Positions 1 through 9,122 of a stretch of 42,218 bases of DNA are shown piece after piece. The translations under genes were made by a program, and so were the position numbers. The notes below the pieces were generated by a model. The model ran no database searches, was not told the origin of the DNA, and worked only from the letters and a program-made list of their open reading frames with translations. Positions within the stretch are counted from its first letter, which is position 1. Every line of letters begins with the position of its first letter. The stretch comes from an uncultured Agathobaculum sp. (GTDB lineage: Bacteria; Bacillota; Clostridia; Oscillospirales; Butyricicoccaceae), in contig NZ_CALWUM010000018.1 of NCBI RefSeq assembly GCF_944384765.1, forward strand, positions 1-42,218, read 5' to 3'.

Positions 1-107
1 GGCTTGATTTTGTGTTGCCTTTTTGCCTCCCTAAAAAATCTGAAATTTCTACTTGACTTTTATTAGCAGGTCTTTCCAAAGGGGGTTGTTGATTTTTATA
101 TGGGTTT

Positions 108-197
108 GCCCGCACCGGACGGGGGATCCGCGCGCTGCGGCGCGCCGTCCCCGCCGCCCGCAGGCGGCGAACCCCTGCCCGCTGGGAACGCGGGCAA
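108..197. repeat. REP/BIME-like palindrome cluster, copy A
   Basis: Intergenic DNA packed with short GC-rich palindromes. Positions 127-144 carry an 18-bp motif (TCCGCGCGCTGCGGCGCG) that recurs at 15633-15650 and 33346-33363, with one base differing in the 15.6-kb copy. Positions 177-195 form GCCCGC-loop-GCGGGC, a module also seen at 15776-15792 and 33773-33790. No gene is supported in 1-242; the overlapping open frames are composition artefacts. Confidence 0.6.
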
Positions 198-203
198 TCA
201 AAA

Positions 204-232
204 CAAAATCCCAGACGGACGTCTGGGATTTC
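204..232 (-). terminator. terminator of the rplU-prp-rpmA operon
   Basis: An 11-bp stem (207-217 with 220-230) lies 13 nt past the rpmA stop. On the minus strand it is followed by a T-rich tract (TTTTGTTTT), as in a Rho-independent terminator. Confidence 0.8.
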
Positions 233-242
233 ATCTTTATTC

Positions 243-521
243 TTACTGCGGGTAAACGGAAACCTGCTTGCGGTCCTTACCCAGGCGCTCGAAGCGGACA
301 ACGCCTTCCACCTTGGCGAACAGGGTGTCGTCCTTGCCGCGGCCGACGTTCAGGCCCGGATGGATCTTCGTGCCGCGCTGACGGACAAGGATGTTGCCCG
401 CCGGAACGGTCTGACCGTCCGCGCGCTTAACGCCAAGGCGCTTTGCCTCGGAATCACGGCCGTTCTTGGTCGAACCTACGCCCTTTTTATGTGCGAAAAA
501 CTGTAAGCTAATCTTCAGCAT
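243..521 (-). CDS. rpmA: 50S ribosomal protein L27
   Basis: Ribosomal protein L27, located near the peptidyl-transferase centre of the 50S subunit. It is 92 aa. The N-terminus MLKISLQFF precedes AHKKG, which is the extended form found in Firmicutes; there the first nine residues are cut off by the protease Prp before or during ribosome assembly (established for Staphylococcus aureus L27). The conserved core ([15 protein letters not shown], then the [10 protein letters not shown] block) is complete. It is the last gene of rplU-prp-rpmA on the minus strand. Its start lies inside the 3' end of prp (14-nt overlap), suggesting translational coupling. Confidence 0.97.
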   Translation of the reverse strand: MLKISLQFFAHKKGVGSTKNGRDSEAKRLGVKRADGQTVPAGNILVRQRGTKIHPGLNVGRGKDDTLFAKVEGVVRFERLGKDRKQVSVYPQ

Positions 522-843
522 CTGTGTGCACCTCCATTACGCTTATAAAATCCGGATAATTCTGTTCCAGCACCGACAAATACAGGTGGAGTGCGCAAAG
601 CGCATCCTGTCCGCGCTCCACACCGCCCTGCTGCAGTTCGATATGGATATGCGTGTTGTCCTCGTCGGCTGTGCTCTCTACCGGCACATGCTGGATATCA
701 TCCAGCAGCACGGTCGTGAGCATGACTGCGCTGGAAATCGCCGCACAAACGATGTCCTCCCCTTCCTCCGCGTAGCCCGCGTGGCCGAGGATGTCCACCG
801 AGAGGAACCTGCCTCCCTGCGACGAAAATGTGACCTTTGTCAC
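508..843 (-). CDS. prp: Prp cysteine protease for L27 (YsxB family)
   Basis: Ribosomal-processing cysteine protease, 111 aa, the usual family length. The active-site motif is visible: [16 protein letters not shown], with His21 and Cys33 matching the catalytic pair known in S. aureus Prp. Its substrate is the N-terminal extension of L27, encoded immediately downstream with a 14-nt overlap. The gene sits between rplU and rpmA, the normal Firmicutes arrangement. Having both the protease and the extended L27 confirms that the processing pathway is intact here. Confidence 0.93.
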   Translation of the reverse strand: MTKVTFSSQGGRFLSVDILGHAGYAEEGEDIVCAAISSAVMLTTVLLDDIQHVPVESTADEDNTHIHIELQQGGVERGQDALCALHLYLSVLEQNYPDFISVMEVHTDAED

Positions 844-847
844 AGCC

Positions 848-1159
848 TTACGCCTTGATGGACGCGATGGTCACCTTGGTGTACGGCTGGCGATGGCCCT
901 GACGCTTGCGGTAACCCTTCTTGGGCTTCATCTTGAAGATGTTGATCTTCTTGCCCTTGCCGGTCTTCTCGACCGTGCCGGTTACAGCGGCGCCGGAAAC
1001 GTAAGGCGCGCCGACGGTGAGCTGATCGCCCTCGCCTACTGCCAGAACCTCGTCAAAAGTAACGGTCGCGCCGTCCTCCACGCCGAGCTTCTCGACGTAG
1101 ATCACGTCGCCCTCAGATACCTTGTACTGCTTGCCGCCAGTTTTCAGAATGGCATACAT
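848..1159 (-). CDS. rplU: 50S ribosomal protein L21
   Basis: Ribosomal protein L21, 103 aa, which binds 23S rRNA in the 50S subunit. The start is placed at [14 protein letters not shown] (1159) because a purine-rich site, GAGAGGGA, lies just upstream and L21 proteins begin this way; the longer open frame to 1225 runs into the leader. The C-terminus keeps the conserved [17 protein letters not shown] block. First gene of the rplU-prp-rpmA operon, about 90 nt downstream of a strong promoter. Confidence 0.97.
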   Translation of the reverse strand: MYAILKTGGKQYKVSEGDVIYVEKLGVEDGATVTFDEVLAVGEGDQLTVGAPYVSGAAVTGTVEKTGKGKKINIFKMKPKKGYRKRQGHRQPYTKVTIASIKA

Positions 1160-1252
1160 TTGGTTTTCCCTCTCTTTCGTTGTAGAGTCACGCTTGGCAC
1201 GGCGGCGACCCGGTTTGGGACGCACTTACGGAAGCCAATGCACAATGCGGCT
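1160..1252 (-). promoter_or_regulatory. rplU leader (possible L21 autoregulatory leader)
   Basis: About 90 nt of untranslated leader lies between the inferred transcription start (about 1252) and the L21 start. Firmicutes rplU operons often carry an L21 leader RNA here. I cannot confirm the consensus fold by eye, so only the position supports the call. Confidence 0.35.
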
Positions 1253-1258
1253 TTTAGT

Positions 1259-1287
1259 AGCATAACACAAGCGGCGGCGCCTGTCAA
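1259..1287 (-). promoter_or_regulatory. rplU operon promoter
   Basis: A minus-strand TTGACA (1282-1287), a 17-bp spacer and TATGCT (1259-1264) match a sigma-A promoter. The -35 hexamer lies entirely in the 7-nt loop of a 9-bp perfect inverted repeat (1272-1280 with 1288-1296). Confidence 0.8.
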
Positions 1288-1332
1288 GCGCCGCCGTGCG
1301 TTTTTTTATGATTTTTTCGCCTTTTCGCCCGT

Positions 1333-2016
1333 TTATGCGAACATCGCCGCCACCAGGTCGTACATGCCGGCCGGGGTGGAGGTCGCCGCGCCGGTCGCGC
1401 TGCGGTCCATGCTGACAAAGCCGGTGTTGCCCTGCGCCAGGCCGATCACGCGGTCCGGGAACAGCACATAATAGGTGCACGCCGGGGTGGTCGCATCCGC
1501 CGCGGCGACAAAGCTTGCCGAATCATCGCGGTAAGCCGCCAGACGGTCCTGCAGGTAGCCCGAAGGCACGCTCAAGTACTGCAGCTGCGAGCCGTTGTTA
1601 TACACCACATAAACGCCCTCGGTCAGCTGCGGGATCAGGGTGGCCAGATCGGTGGTCTCTGCCACGGTCGGCGTATCCAGCGAGCCCGCAAGGCTGGTGA
1701 GCATGGTCTGATTCTCCTGCGTCAGGCTGGTGACCTGAGCGGAGAGACTATCCTTCTCCTGCGTCAGCGTGGTGATCTGCCCGTTCAAGTCGTTGATCGT
1801 GCCGCCCCGCACCGTAAACAGGATGAAGAACAGCAGCGCCAGCACAAAGAACACCAGCACCGCAATGCACAGCATCAGACGGTAGTTGATCCCGCCCGAT
1901 GATTTCGCCCGCGCACTGCGCGGCCGCTTGGTGCCTTCCCTTATGCCCGGGCGGCGTCTGATCTGGCTGGACTGCCCGCTGAACTCCGGGCGTTCGGTAT
2001 GGTCGGTTCGATCCAT
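1333..2016 (-). CDS. single-pass membrane protein with coiled coil, unknown function
   Basis: 227 aa, not recognised. Residues 1-45 are basic and hydrophilic; about 47-69 form one strongly hydrophobic helix (LMLCIAVLVFFVLALLFF). Residues about 73-105 form a coiled coil rich in Leu/Gln/Thr (NDLNGQITTLTQEKDSLSAQ), and the rest is a soluble extracytoplasmic domain. The layout recalls DivIC/FtsL-type or septum-associated proteins, but no family motif was found. The start at 2016 has a good ribosome site (GGGAGG). It lies 37 nt downstream of rpiA on the same strand and may be cotranscribed. Confidence 0.75.
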   Translation of the reverse strand: MDRTDHTERPEFSGQSSQIRRRPGIREGTKRPRSARAKSSGGINYRLMLCIAVLVFFVLALLFFILFTVRGGTINDLNGQITTLTQEKDSLSAQVTSLTQENQTMLTSLAGSLDTPTVAETTDLATLIPQLTEGVYVVYNNGSQLQYLSVPSGYLQDRLAAYRDDSASFVAAADATTPACTYYVLFPDRVIGLAQGNTGFVSMDRSATGAATSTPAGMYDLVAAMFA

Positions 2017-2053
2017 GGTTTTTCCTCCCGTGTCGCTTTGCTCAGGTTATTCC

Positions 2054-2731
2054 TCACTTGGAGGGGTTCTCGATGATCTTGACTTCGCCGGACGAGCAGC
2101 CCACGATCATGCGCTTGCACATATTCAGGAACAGGCCGTGCTCGAGTACGCCGAGCATGCCGGTCAGCTTGCCGTAAACATCCTGAATGTCAAAGCCCGC
2201 GCCGAGGTGCAGGTCTGCGATGTAGTTGCCGTTATCGGTGACAAAGGTCTTGCCGTCCTTGACGCGCAGAACCGGGTTCCAGCCGTAAGAGGCCATCTTT
2301 TCCATCGCCTGCTTGGAGCCGTACTGCGCGATTTCGACCGGCAGATGGAATGCGCCGATCTTGTCGACCAGCTTGCTCTCGTCCATAATCCAGATGACTT
2401 CCTTTGCCATGGACGCCACAACCTTTTCGCGGTAGAGCGCGCCGCCGCCGCCCTTAATGGCGTTGAACTGCGGGTCGATCTCGTCCACGCCGTCGATATC
2501 CAGGTCGATGTGATCGACCTCGTCGATCGTCAGCAGCGGGATGCCCAGCTCGCGCGCCTGCGCTTCCGTGGCCTTGGAGGTCGGGATCGCCTGGATCTTC
2601 AGGCCGTTCTTGACCATTTCGCCCACCGCGTTGACCATGTGGTATGCCGTGGAACCGGTGCCCAGACCGACTACCATGCCGTCCTTCACATATTCTGCGG
2701 CCTTATCGCCGGCCAGTTTTTTCATATCCAT
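2054..2731 (-). CDS. rpiA: ribose-5-phosphate isomerase A
   Basis: Interconverts ribose 5-phosphate and ribulose 5-phosphate in the non-oxidative pentose phosphate pathway. 225 aa, full length. RpiA signatures are visible: GLGTGSTA near residue 22 (phosphate binding), DGVDEIDPQ in the middle, then KGGGGALYREK with the catalytic region. It is transcribed divergently from an AraC-type regulator and preceded by a near-consensus promoter. Confidence 0.97.
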   Translation of the reverse strand: MDMKKLAGDKAAEYVKDGMVVGLGTGSTAYHMVNAVGEMVKNGLKIQAIPTSKATEAQARELGIPLLTIDEVDHIDLDIDGVDEIDPQFNAIKGGGGALYREKVVASMAKEVIWIMDESKLVDKIGAFHLPVEIAQYGSKQAMEKMASYGWNPVLRVKDGKTFVTDNGNYIADLHLGAGFDIQDVYGKLTGMLGVLEHGLFLNMCKRMIVGCSSGEVKIIENPSK

Positions 2732-2786
2732 TGGTTATTCCTCCCCTGACGTTGATGCCCTGTTTGCTTTGGGTAATCATATCCTT

Positions 2787-2815
2787 ATTATAAAGTGATA
2801 AAGTGCAAAGGTCAA
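2787..2815 (-). promoter_or_regulatory. rpiA promoter
   Basis: A minus-strand TTGACC (2810-2815), 17-bp spacer and TATAAT (2787-2792), 56 nt upstream of the rpiA start. Confidence 0.85.
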
Positions 2816-2869
2816 TCTTTTCCGCAGAAAATTGCCGCGGCCCTGCGCTTCGGGCGGTTTTTTCCGCGT

Positions 2870-2898
2870 TTGAACCTGTCCGCCGGATGTGGTATACT
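2870..2898 (+). promoter_or_regulatory. promoter of the AraC-type regulator
   Basis: TTGAAC (2870-2875), 17-bp spacer, TATACT (2893-2898), placing transcription about 27 nt before the ATG at 2932. It is back-to-back with the rpiA promoter. Confidence 0.8.
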
Positions 2899-2931
2899 GA
2901 AGGCATACCAAGGGGAACGGGGGCGCACCGC

Positions 2932-3783
2932 ATGATCCAGTGTTTTGTCAAAAAAGAATATGAAGCGCCGTTCGGCCTGACCCAGCCGCCGCGCCTGTTT
3001 TCGGTCAGCCGGACGGATGAAAAGGCTTCCGCACACCCGCGCGTCATGCACGCGCATGACGATCTGGTCGAGGTGGTGCTCGTGCGCGGCGGGGAAAGCC
3101 GCTATTTCGTCGGCGGCAAGCCGTATGACGCGCGCCGCGGCGACCTGTTCATCTTTAACAGCCGTGTGGTGCACGACGAGCCCTCCGGGCCGGACCGGCC
3201 GGTTGCAACCTCGAGCCTTGCGCTCGGCGGGCTGCAGGTGCCCGGCCTGCGCGAAAACGCGCTCATCCCGGACAATGCGCCGCCGGTCTGCCGCCTGCCC
3301 GAGGCGCAGACCGTCCGCCTCGAGCGGCTGTACGACGTGCTGTATGACGAGCTGACCGCCGGCAACGACGACGGCGCCCACCATCTGCTCATGGCGATCC
3401 TGACGCTTGTGCAGCAGTTCCGCGCAGCGCTCGCCGAGGGGCACGCGGCAGATGTGGGCGTGTTCGCCCAGCGCATCAAGGACTATATCGACCGCCACTT
3501 TGCCGAGGAGTTTTCACTCCAGCAGATGGCGGACGCGCTGCACGTCAGCCCCTATTACCTGGCGCATGTGTGCAAGGAGACCACGGGTTACTCGCCGCTG
3601 CAATACGTCCTGCGCCGCCGCATCGGCGAGGCGCAGACCCTGCTGATCACAACCGACCTGCCGGTTACCCGCATCGCCGCGCAGGTGGGCTACGACAACC
3701 CCAGCCACTTCAACGCCCAGTTTTCCAAGGCCGTGGGTATGCCGCCGCGCACCTTCCGCCGCGAGTATGTGTTCCACAAATAA
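2932..3783 (+). CDS. AraC family transcriptional regulator with cupin sensor domain
   Basis: 283 aa counted from the ATG at 2932, chosen because a purine-rich site (AAGGGGAACGGGGG) and a promoter lie just upstream; the open frame reaches back to 2803 but crosses that promoter. Residues about 40-95 form a cupin-like sensor (HAHDDLVEVVLVRGGESRYF, then RRGDLFIFNSRVVHDE). The last 100 residues are the double helix-turn-helix of AraC/XylS proteins (FSLQQMADALHVSPYYLAHVCKETTG and TRIAAQVGYDNPSHFNAQFSKAVGMPP). It probably controls the oxidoreductase downstream (3972); the ligand is unknown, possibly a sugar or cyclitol (inference). Confidence 0.9.
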   Translation: MIQCFVKKEYEAPFGLTQPPRLFSVSRTDEKASAHPRVMHAHDDLVEVVLVRGGESRYFVGGKPYDARRGDLFIFNSRVVHDEPSGPDRPVATSSLALGGLQVPGLRENALIPDNAPPVCRLPEAQTVRLERLYDVLYDELTAGNDDGAHHLLMAILTLVQQFRAALAEGHAADVGVFAQRIKDYIDRHFAEEFSLQQMADALHVSPYYLAHVCKETTGYSPLQYVLRRRIGEAQTLLITTDLPVTRIAAQVGYDNPSHFNAQFSKAVGMPPRTFRREYVFHK

Positions 3784-3815
3784 GGCCGAACCGCAAGATC
3801 CTGAAAGTTCGTCTG

Positions 3816-3845
3816 AACAGCCGCACGCCGTGCGGCTGTTTTTTC
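3816..3845 (+). terminator. terminator of the AraC regulator gene
   Basis: A 10-bp stem (3817-3826 with 3830-3839) with a 3-nt loop followed by six T. Confidence 0.85.
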
Positions 3846-3971
3846 ATGAAAAAAAGCGCAAGAACGCTCTGGTTTTTTTCGCACCCGGGCAGTAGAATAA
3901 AGCCACAATGAGGACGGCGGAAAACAGCACCGCCACAAGGAACAAATTTGCGAGAAAAAGGAGAATGCGTT

Positions 3972-4991
3972 ATGAAAACTGTCAAGGTTGGTTCGGTTGG
4001 CCTGGGCCGTCTGGGCTATGAGCATGCGTGCAATCTGGCGTCCCAGGTGCCGGGCTGCGAGCTCACCGCAATCTGCGATGTGGACGAGAAGCGTGTCAAG
4101 GAAGTGGCTGAGGAGCTCGGCGTTCCCTATACCTATACGGATTTTGAGGAGATGTGCAAAAACCCCGAGCTGGACGCGATCGTGATCGTCTCCCCCTCTT
4201 TCCTGCACTGCCAGCAGATCGAAATCGCGATGAACCACGGCAAGCACGTGTTCTGCGAAAAGCCGCTCGGCACGGACGTCGCCCAGTGCAAGGACGCGGA
4301 GAAGGTCGTCGAGGCGCACCCCGAGCTGATCTTCCAGCTGGGCTTCATGCGCCGCTTTGACAAGTCCTATGCCGAGGCCAAGCGCAAGATCGACAACGGC
4401 GACATCGGCAAGGTCGTCCTGGTCCGCTCCTACACCCAGGACCCGCGCTCGACCATCGAGTCCACGCTCAAGTTTGCCCCGCACTCGGGCGGCCAGTACC
4501 TGGATATGTGCGTGCACGACATCGACCTGATCCGCTGGTTCACCGGCTCGGACGTCAAGAACGTGTGGGCGATCGGCGGCGTGTTCGAGTTTGACCTGTA
4601 CAAGGAGCTGAACGACGCAGACAACGCCTGCGCGACCATCCAGATGGAGAACGGCGCGATGGGCTTCATGTTCACCAACCGCACCCACGCCGCAGGCTCG
4701 AACGTCGAGACCGAGATCATCGGCACGCACGGCACCCTGCGCATTGCAAACGTCGGCGCGAAAAACCTGCTCAATATCGTCGACGAGTACGGCTCGCGCG
4801 AGGAGTACTATCCGGACTTCATGAGCCGCTGGCACGAGGCGTTTGTGGCCGAGATGGTCGCCTTCACCGGCCATGTGCGCGATAACACCAAGCCCACCGA
4901 CCTGACCGTTTACGACGGCACCGCGGTTTCCGAGGCGGCTTACCGCTGCAAGGAGTCCTTCGAGACCGGCAAGATGCTGCCGATCCGCTGA
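3972..4991 (+). CDS. Gfo/Idh/MocA family oxidoreductase (inositol 2-dehydrogenase-like)
   Basis: NAD(P)-dependent dehydrogenase of sugars or cyclitols, 339 aa. The N-terminal Rossmann fold shows GLGRLGYEH and an acidic residue at the end of beta-2 (CDVDEKR). The family catalytic motif CEKPLG appears near residue 95, and the conserved HDID near residue 178. The length and the opening VGSVGLGRLG fit myo-inositol 2-dehydrogenases best, but substrate cannot be read from sequence. ATG at 3972 is chosen for its AAAGGAG ribosome site. It lies downstream of an AraC regulator but is separated from it by a terminator, so it has its own transcript. Confidence 0.88.
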   Translation: MKTVKVGSVGLGRLGYEHACNLASQVPGCELTAICDVDEKRVKEVAEELGVPYTYTDFEEMCKNPELDAIVIVSPSFLHCQQIEIAMNHGKHVFCEKPLGTDVAQCKDAEKVVEAHPELIFQLGFMRRFDKSYAEAKRKIDNGDIGKVVLVRSYTQDPRSTIESTLKFAPHSGGQYLDMCVHDIDLIRWFTGSDVKNVWAIGGVFEFDLYKELNDADNACATIQMENGAMGFMFTNRTHAAGSNVETEIIGTHGTLRIANVGAKNLLNIVDEYGSREEYYPDFMSRWHEAFVAEMVAFTGHVRDNTKPTDLTVYDGTAVSEAAYRCKESFETGKMLPIR

Positions 4992-5034
4992 TTGCCCGAT
5001 AACAAGTGCTCTGTGCTCCCACCCGGGGAGAAAT

Positions 5035-5066
5035 GAAAAAGGCCTGCTGAAAAGCAGGCTTTTTTC
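5035..5066. terminator. bidirectional terminator between oxidoreductase and trmD
   Basis: Stem 5042-5047 with 5054-5059, flanked by an A-run on the left and a T-run on the right, so it can end transcripts from both convergent genes. Confidence 0.85.
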
Positions 5067-5069
5067 ATT

Positions 5070-5807
5070 TTATTTTCGGTCCTCCTGCGCCATGCGCTCA
5101 AGGATTTTGCGGTCGCGCTTGTCCTGCGGCTGGAACCGCGCGAACAAATCGGGCCGGTCGGCCCGGGTGCGGCGCAGGCTCATCTCGCGCCGCCACGCCT
5201 CGATGTTCGCGTGGTGGCCGGAGAGCAGCACCGCGGGCACTTCCCTGCCCCGCCAGTTTTCCGGCCGGGTGTACTGCGGGTGCTCGAGCAGCCCGTCCCA
5301 ATGGCTCTCCGCGGTGAAGGCCTCCTCATCGGGCAGCACGCCCGGCACCATGCGGCACACCGCGTCCGCCACCGCCATGGCGGGGATTTCGCCGCCGGTG
5401 AGCACAAAGTCCCCGATCGAGATCTCCTCGTCCACACATTCGTCGATAAACCGCTGGTCCACGCCCTCGTAATGCCCGCAGACCAGGATAAAATGCTCCT
5501 TTGCAAGCAGTTCGCGTGCCTTATTCTGGTCAAACGGCCGCCCCTGCGCGGACAAAAACACCGTGTGCACCCGCTCCCCGGCGCAGAGCGCCTGATGGCA
5601 CAGATAGAGCGGCTCGGCGAGCATGACCTGCCCGCGGCCGCCGCCGTAGGGCGCGTCATCCGCCTTGTGGTGCTTGTCCAGCGCATAGTCGCGGATGTTG
5701 GTCGCCCGGACGGTCACCAGCCCCTTTTCCTGCGCGCGGCCGATGATGCTCTCGCGCATGACCGCGTCGATCATCTCGGGGAACAGGGTCATAATATCGA
5801 TCTTCAT
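5070..5807 (-). CDS. trmD: tRNA (guanine-N1-)-methyltransferase
   Basis: Methylates G37 at N1 in tRNAs reading CNN codons, with S-adenosylmethionine, preventing +1 frameshifts. 245 aa. It shows the family start MKIDIMTLFPEM, the DDAPYGGGRGQVM loop and the SPOUT trefoil-knot region LTGGEIPAMAVADAVCRMVPGVL. The ATG overlaps the stop of rimM by 4 nt (ATGA), so the two are translationally coupled. The ribosomal protein gene rplS, often next in this operon, is not present downstream. Confidence 0.97.
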   Translation of the reverse strand: MKIDIMTLFPEMIDAVMRESIIGRAQEKGLVTVRATNIRDYALDKHHKADDAPYGGGRGQVMLAEPLYLCHQALCAGERVHTVFLSAQGRPFDQNKARELLAKEHFILVCGHYEGVDQRFIDECVDEEISIGDFVLTGGEIPAMAVADAVCRMVPGVLPDEEAFTAESHWDGLLEHPQYTRPENWRGREVPAVLLSGHHANIEAWRREMSLRRTRADRPDLFARFQPQDKRDRKILERMAQEDRK

Positions 5808-6310
5808 TCCACCAGACCCTCGATGCTCTCGATATAGATGACGCCCTTTTCCATGTCGATCTCCTGCAAAAAGGGCTTGGCCGCGGGGATGTAGACCAGG
5901 CGGCCCTCGTGTGTTTTGACCTCATACATATCGTGCGCCGGGTTGTCGGTCAGCACGTCGCGCAGGCGGCCGATCTCGCGGTCCAGCCGGCGGTCGAAGA
6001 TGGCAAAGCCCAGAATATCCTGGATGAACACCAGGTCCTCGGGCAGCTCGACGTCCGCCCGGTCGATGTGCAGCACGCGGCCGCGCAGGGCCTCGGCCGC
6101 CTCCGGGCTGTCCACACCCGCCAGGTGCATGAGCACTATGTTTTTGTGCACCTGCGCGCGGGTGACGGTCACAGGGGTTTTCTCATCCAGATAGAGCGTA
6201 TCGAAATCGCACAGCACCTCGGGGCTGTCGCACCAGCTCTGCACCCTGAGGTCGCCGCGGATGCCGTGCGTGCCCACGATCTTTCCGGCTTCTAAAAATT
6301 GTTTCGGCAT
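5804..6310 (-). CDS. rimM: 16S rRNA processing protein RimM
   Basis: Assembly factor for the 30S head; it binds ribosomal protein S19 and has an N-terminal RimM barrel and a C-terminal PRC barrel. 168 aa from MPKQFLEAGK at 6310, chosen because a GGAGG site precedes it. The N-terminal GTHGIRGDLRVQ and C-terminal VYIPAAKPFLQEID blocks are typical. It overlaps trmD by 4 nt. The 234 nt upstream contain a chain of five hairpins separating it from khpA. Confidence 0.96.
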   Translation of the reverse strand: MPKQFLEAGKIVGTHGIRGDLRVQSWCDSPEVLCDFDTLYLDEKTPVTVTRAQVHKNIVLMHLAGVDSPEAAEALRGRVLHIDRADVELPEDLVFIQDILGFAIFDRRLDREIGRLRDVLTDNPAHDMYEVKTHEGRLVYIPAAKPFLQEIDMEKGVIYIESIEGLVE

Positions 6311-6362
6311 AGGTTTTATCCTCCGTGGCTGACGAAGATGGCGCGCCATGCGCGCATAACAA

Positions 6363-6529
6363 AAAATCGCCGCGCCGCGGCGATTTTCATAAAAACCGGG
6401 GCTTTGCCTCGGTTTTTATACAGGTGGTGAAAAAGTTTCGCGTGTCGGAACTTTTTCGCCTTTGGACATATCCGAGCCGCAAGCTCGGTATGTCCTCATT
6501 CGCTTGGGACGATTTTTCGATCGTTCCAA
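6363..6529. repeat. chain of five hairpins between khpA and rimM
   Basis: Five consecutive inverted repeats fill this intergenic stretch: 6363-6373/6377-6387 (11 bp), 6391-6401/6407-6417 (11 bp with one G-T), 6426-6437/6449-6460 (12 bp), 6464-6477/6483-6495 (13 bp with a bulge) and 6504-6513/6520-6529 (10 bp). On the minus strand the two nearest rimM (6363-6387 and 6391-6417) end in T-runs and could be intrinsic terminators or attenuators. Confidence 0.75.
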
Positions 6530-6544
6530 ACGAAACGCGAAGCG

Positions 6545-6775
6545 TCAGTCCAGAATATCGACTGTTACGCGCTTGTTTTCGCGATTGCCTGCCGCCTTCA
6601 TGAGTGTGCGGATTTCCTTCGCGATGCGGCCGTGCCGGCCGATAACGCGGCCCATATCCCCGGGCGCTACGCGCAGGGAATAGGTGATGTTATCGCCGTC
6701 GATCTCCTCGGTAATGGCAATCGCATCCGGCTCGGAAACCAGATTTTTGACAATATAGGCCAATAACTCTTTCAT
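6545..6775 (-). CDS. khpA: KH-domain RNA-binding protein (YlqC/KhpA)
   Basis: Small RNA-binding protein of the KhpA family, 76 aa, with one KH domain; in other Firmicutes KhpA pairs with KhpB/EloR in regulating cell division. The GXXG loop is visible as GRHG within RVIGRHGRIAKEIRTLMKA. It lies 14 nt downstream of rpsP in the usual ffh-rpsP-ylqC order. Confidence 0.94.
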   Translation of the reverse strand: MKELLAYIVKNLVSEPDAIAITEEIDGDNITYSLRVAPGDMGRVIGRHGRIAKEIRTLMKAAGNRENKRVTVDILD

Positions 6776-6789
6776 TTCGTCACCCTCAC

Positions 6790-7032
6790 TCAGTTCAGCA
6801 CGCCGGCCTTCTTCAGGATGCCGCGAACGGTATCAGTCGGCTGAGCGCCCTTCTTGATCCACTCCTGTGCGCGCTCCGCGTTCACGTCAACGGAAGCCGG
6901 GTCGGTCAGCGGATTGTAGGTGCCGATCTCCTCGATGAAACGGCCGTCACGCGGGTAACGGGAATCAGCGACAACGATGCGGTAGAACGGAGCCTTCTTC
7001 GCGCCCATGCGGCGCAGTCTGATCTTTACCAT
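6790..7032 (-). CDS. rpsP: 30S ribosomal protein S16
   Basis: Ribosomal protein S16 of the 30S body, 80 aa from [10 protein letters not shown] at 7032. This start is chosen by family alignment and by the GGGAGG site upstream; the longer frame to 7086 crosses that site. It sits between ffh and khpA, all on the minus strand. Confidence 0.97.
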   Translation of the reverse strand: MVKIRLRRMGAKKAPFYRIVVADSRYPRDGRFIEEIGTYNPLTDPASVDVNAERAQEWIKKGAQPTDTVRGILKKAGVLN

Positions 7033-7087
7033 GGATGTTTCACCTCCCTGATAGATAATATCTATTGTAAATTTCTTTACAAACACA

Positions 7088-8458
<1,371 letters not shown>

Positions 8459-8461
8459 GGG

Positions 8462-8833
8462 TCAAGCCTCCTGCCTGAGCTGGTCGAGCAGCAACGCCAT
8501 GCGGGAGATGATCTCCCCGGCCTCGCTGCTGTGCAGTGTGTCGGCGTTCAGTTGGCGCAGGCGTTCGACCTCATGCCCGAGCTCCTCCGCGCAGCGGCCG
8601 GTGCCGCCATAACGGGCGACCAGACCGAGCTTTTCCTCCATCTCGCGCAGCGCGTGTTCCGCACGCTTGATGCTGTCGCGCACGCCCTGGCGGGTGATGC
8701 CCGCGTGCTCGGCGATTTCGGAGAGCGAAAGGTCTTCATTATAATACAGGTCGAACAGCTCGCGCTGTTTTTCGGTGAGCGTCTCGCCGTAGAAATCGAA
8801 CAGCAGGCTCATTTCGAGCGGTTTGCCTTTCAT
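8462..8833 (-). CDS. ylxM: YlxM family DNA-binding protein
   Basis: Putative helix-turn-helix regulator of the SRP operon, 123 aa. Sigma-70 region-4-like sequence is visible (LTEKQRELFDLYYNEDLSLSEIAEHAGITRQGVRDSIKRAEHALREMEEKLGL), the family hallmark. The first ATG (8833) is preferred over an internal Met at residue 8 because an AAGGAGG site precedes it. It is first in the operon ahead of ffh, as in other Firmicutes. Confidence 0.93.
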   Translation of the reverse strand: MKGKPLEMSLLFDFYGETLTEKQRELFDLYYNEDLSLSEIAEHAGITRQGVRDSIKRAEHALREMEEKLGLVARYGGTGRCAEELGHEVERLRQLNADTLHSSEAGEIISRMALLLDQLRQEA

Positions 8834-8886
8834 CGGCGGGCCTCCTTGGAAGTGTAAAGTTTTTCGCCTTTACATCGAACGTGACT

Positions 8887-8915
8887 ATTCTACCGTATAA
8901 ACCGCGCCTTGTCAA
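8887..8915 (-). promoter_or_regulatory. promoter of the ylxM-ffh operon
   Basis: A minus-strand TTGACA (8910-8915), 17-bp spacer and TAGAAT (8887-8892), 54 nt before the ylxM start. Confidence 0.85.
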
Positions 8916-8963
8916 GGGTAAAATAGTGAAAAACCGGGCGGTTTTTATCGGCCGGTGTGTATC

Positions 8964-9020
8964 CTTTTGAGTATTCGCCCGGCAGGGTGAAACGTGGGTG
9001 CCCGCTCGCAGCGGGCTGAG
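8964..9020. repeat. REP/BIME-like palindrome cluster, copy B
   Basis: Contains the module TATTCGCCC-GGCAGGGTGAA (8972-8991), near-identical to 33296-33315 and related to 15712-15731, followed by a GCCCGC...GCGGGC palindrome. It lies between the divergent ylxM and ymfF promoters. Confidence 0.55.
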
Positions 9021-9054
9021 TTTCTGCCGCCTAATCCGTTCACACAATCTTCGT

Positions 9055-9083
9055 TTGCCACCTACCTTGAATAATGCTATAAT
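9055..9083 (+). promoter_or_regulatory. promoter of the ymfF-ymfH-lgt genes
   Basis: TTGCCA (9055-9060), 17-bp spacer, TATAAT (9078-9083) with an extended -10 (TGC before it), 40 nt upstream of the start. Confidence 0.85.
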
Positions 9084-9122
9084 AGTGCACATGGAAAAAT
9101 TTCTCCGGAATCGAGGAAAATT

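Noticed and set aside
53..430. Long plus-strand open frame opposite rpmA
   Set aside because: Shadow of the GC-rich minus-strand gene; no ribosome site or family resemblance.
1272..1303. Plus-strand terminator before the 1333 gene
   Set aside because: The stem and T-run exist, but no plus-strand gene ends here and the same bases form the rplU promoter; reported as a finding instead.
3690..4874. 394-codon minus-strand frame opposite the Gfo/Idh/MocA gene
   Set aside because: Antisense frame kept open by GC-rich third positions; the plus-strand gene has clear motifs and a ribosome site.
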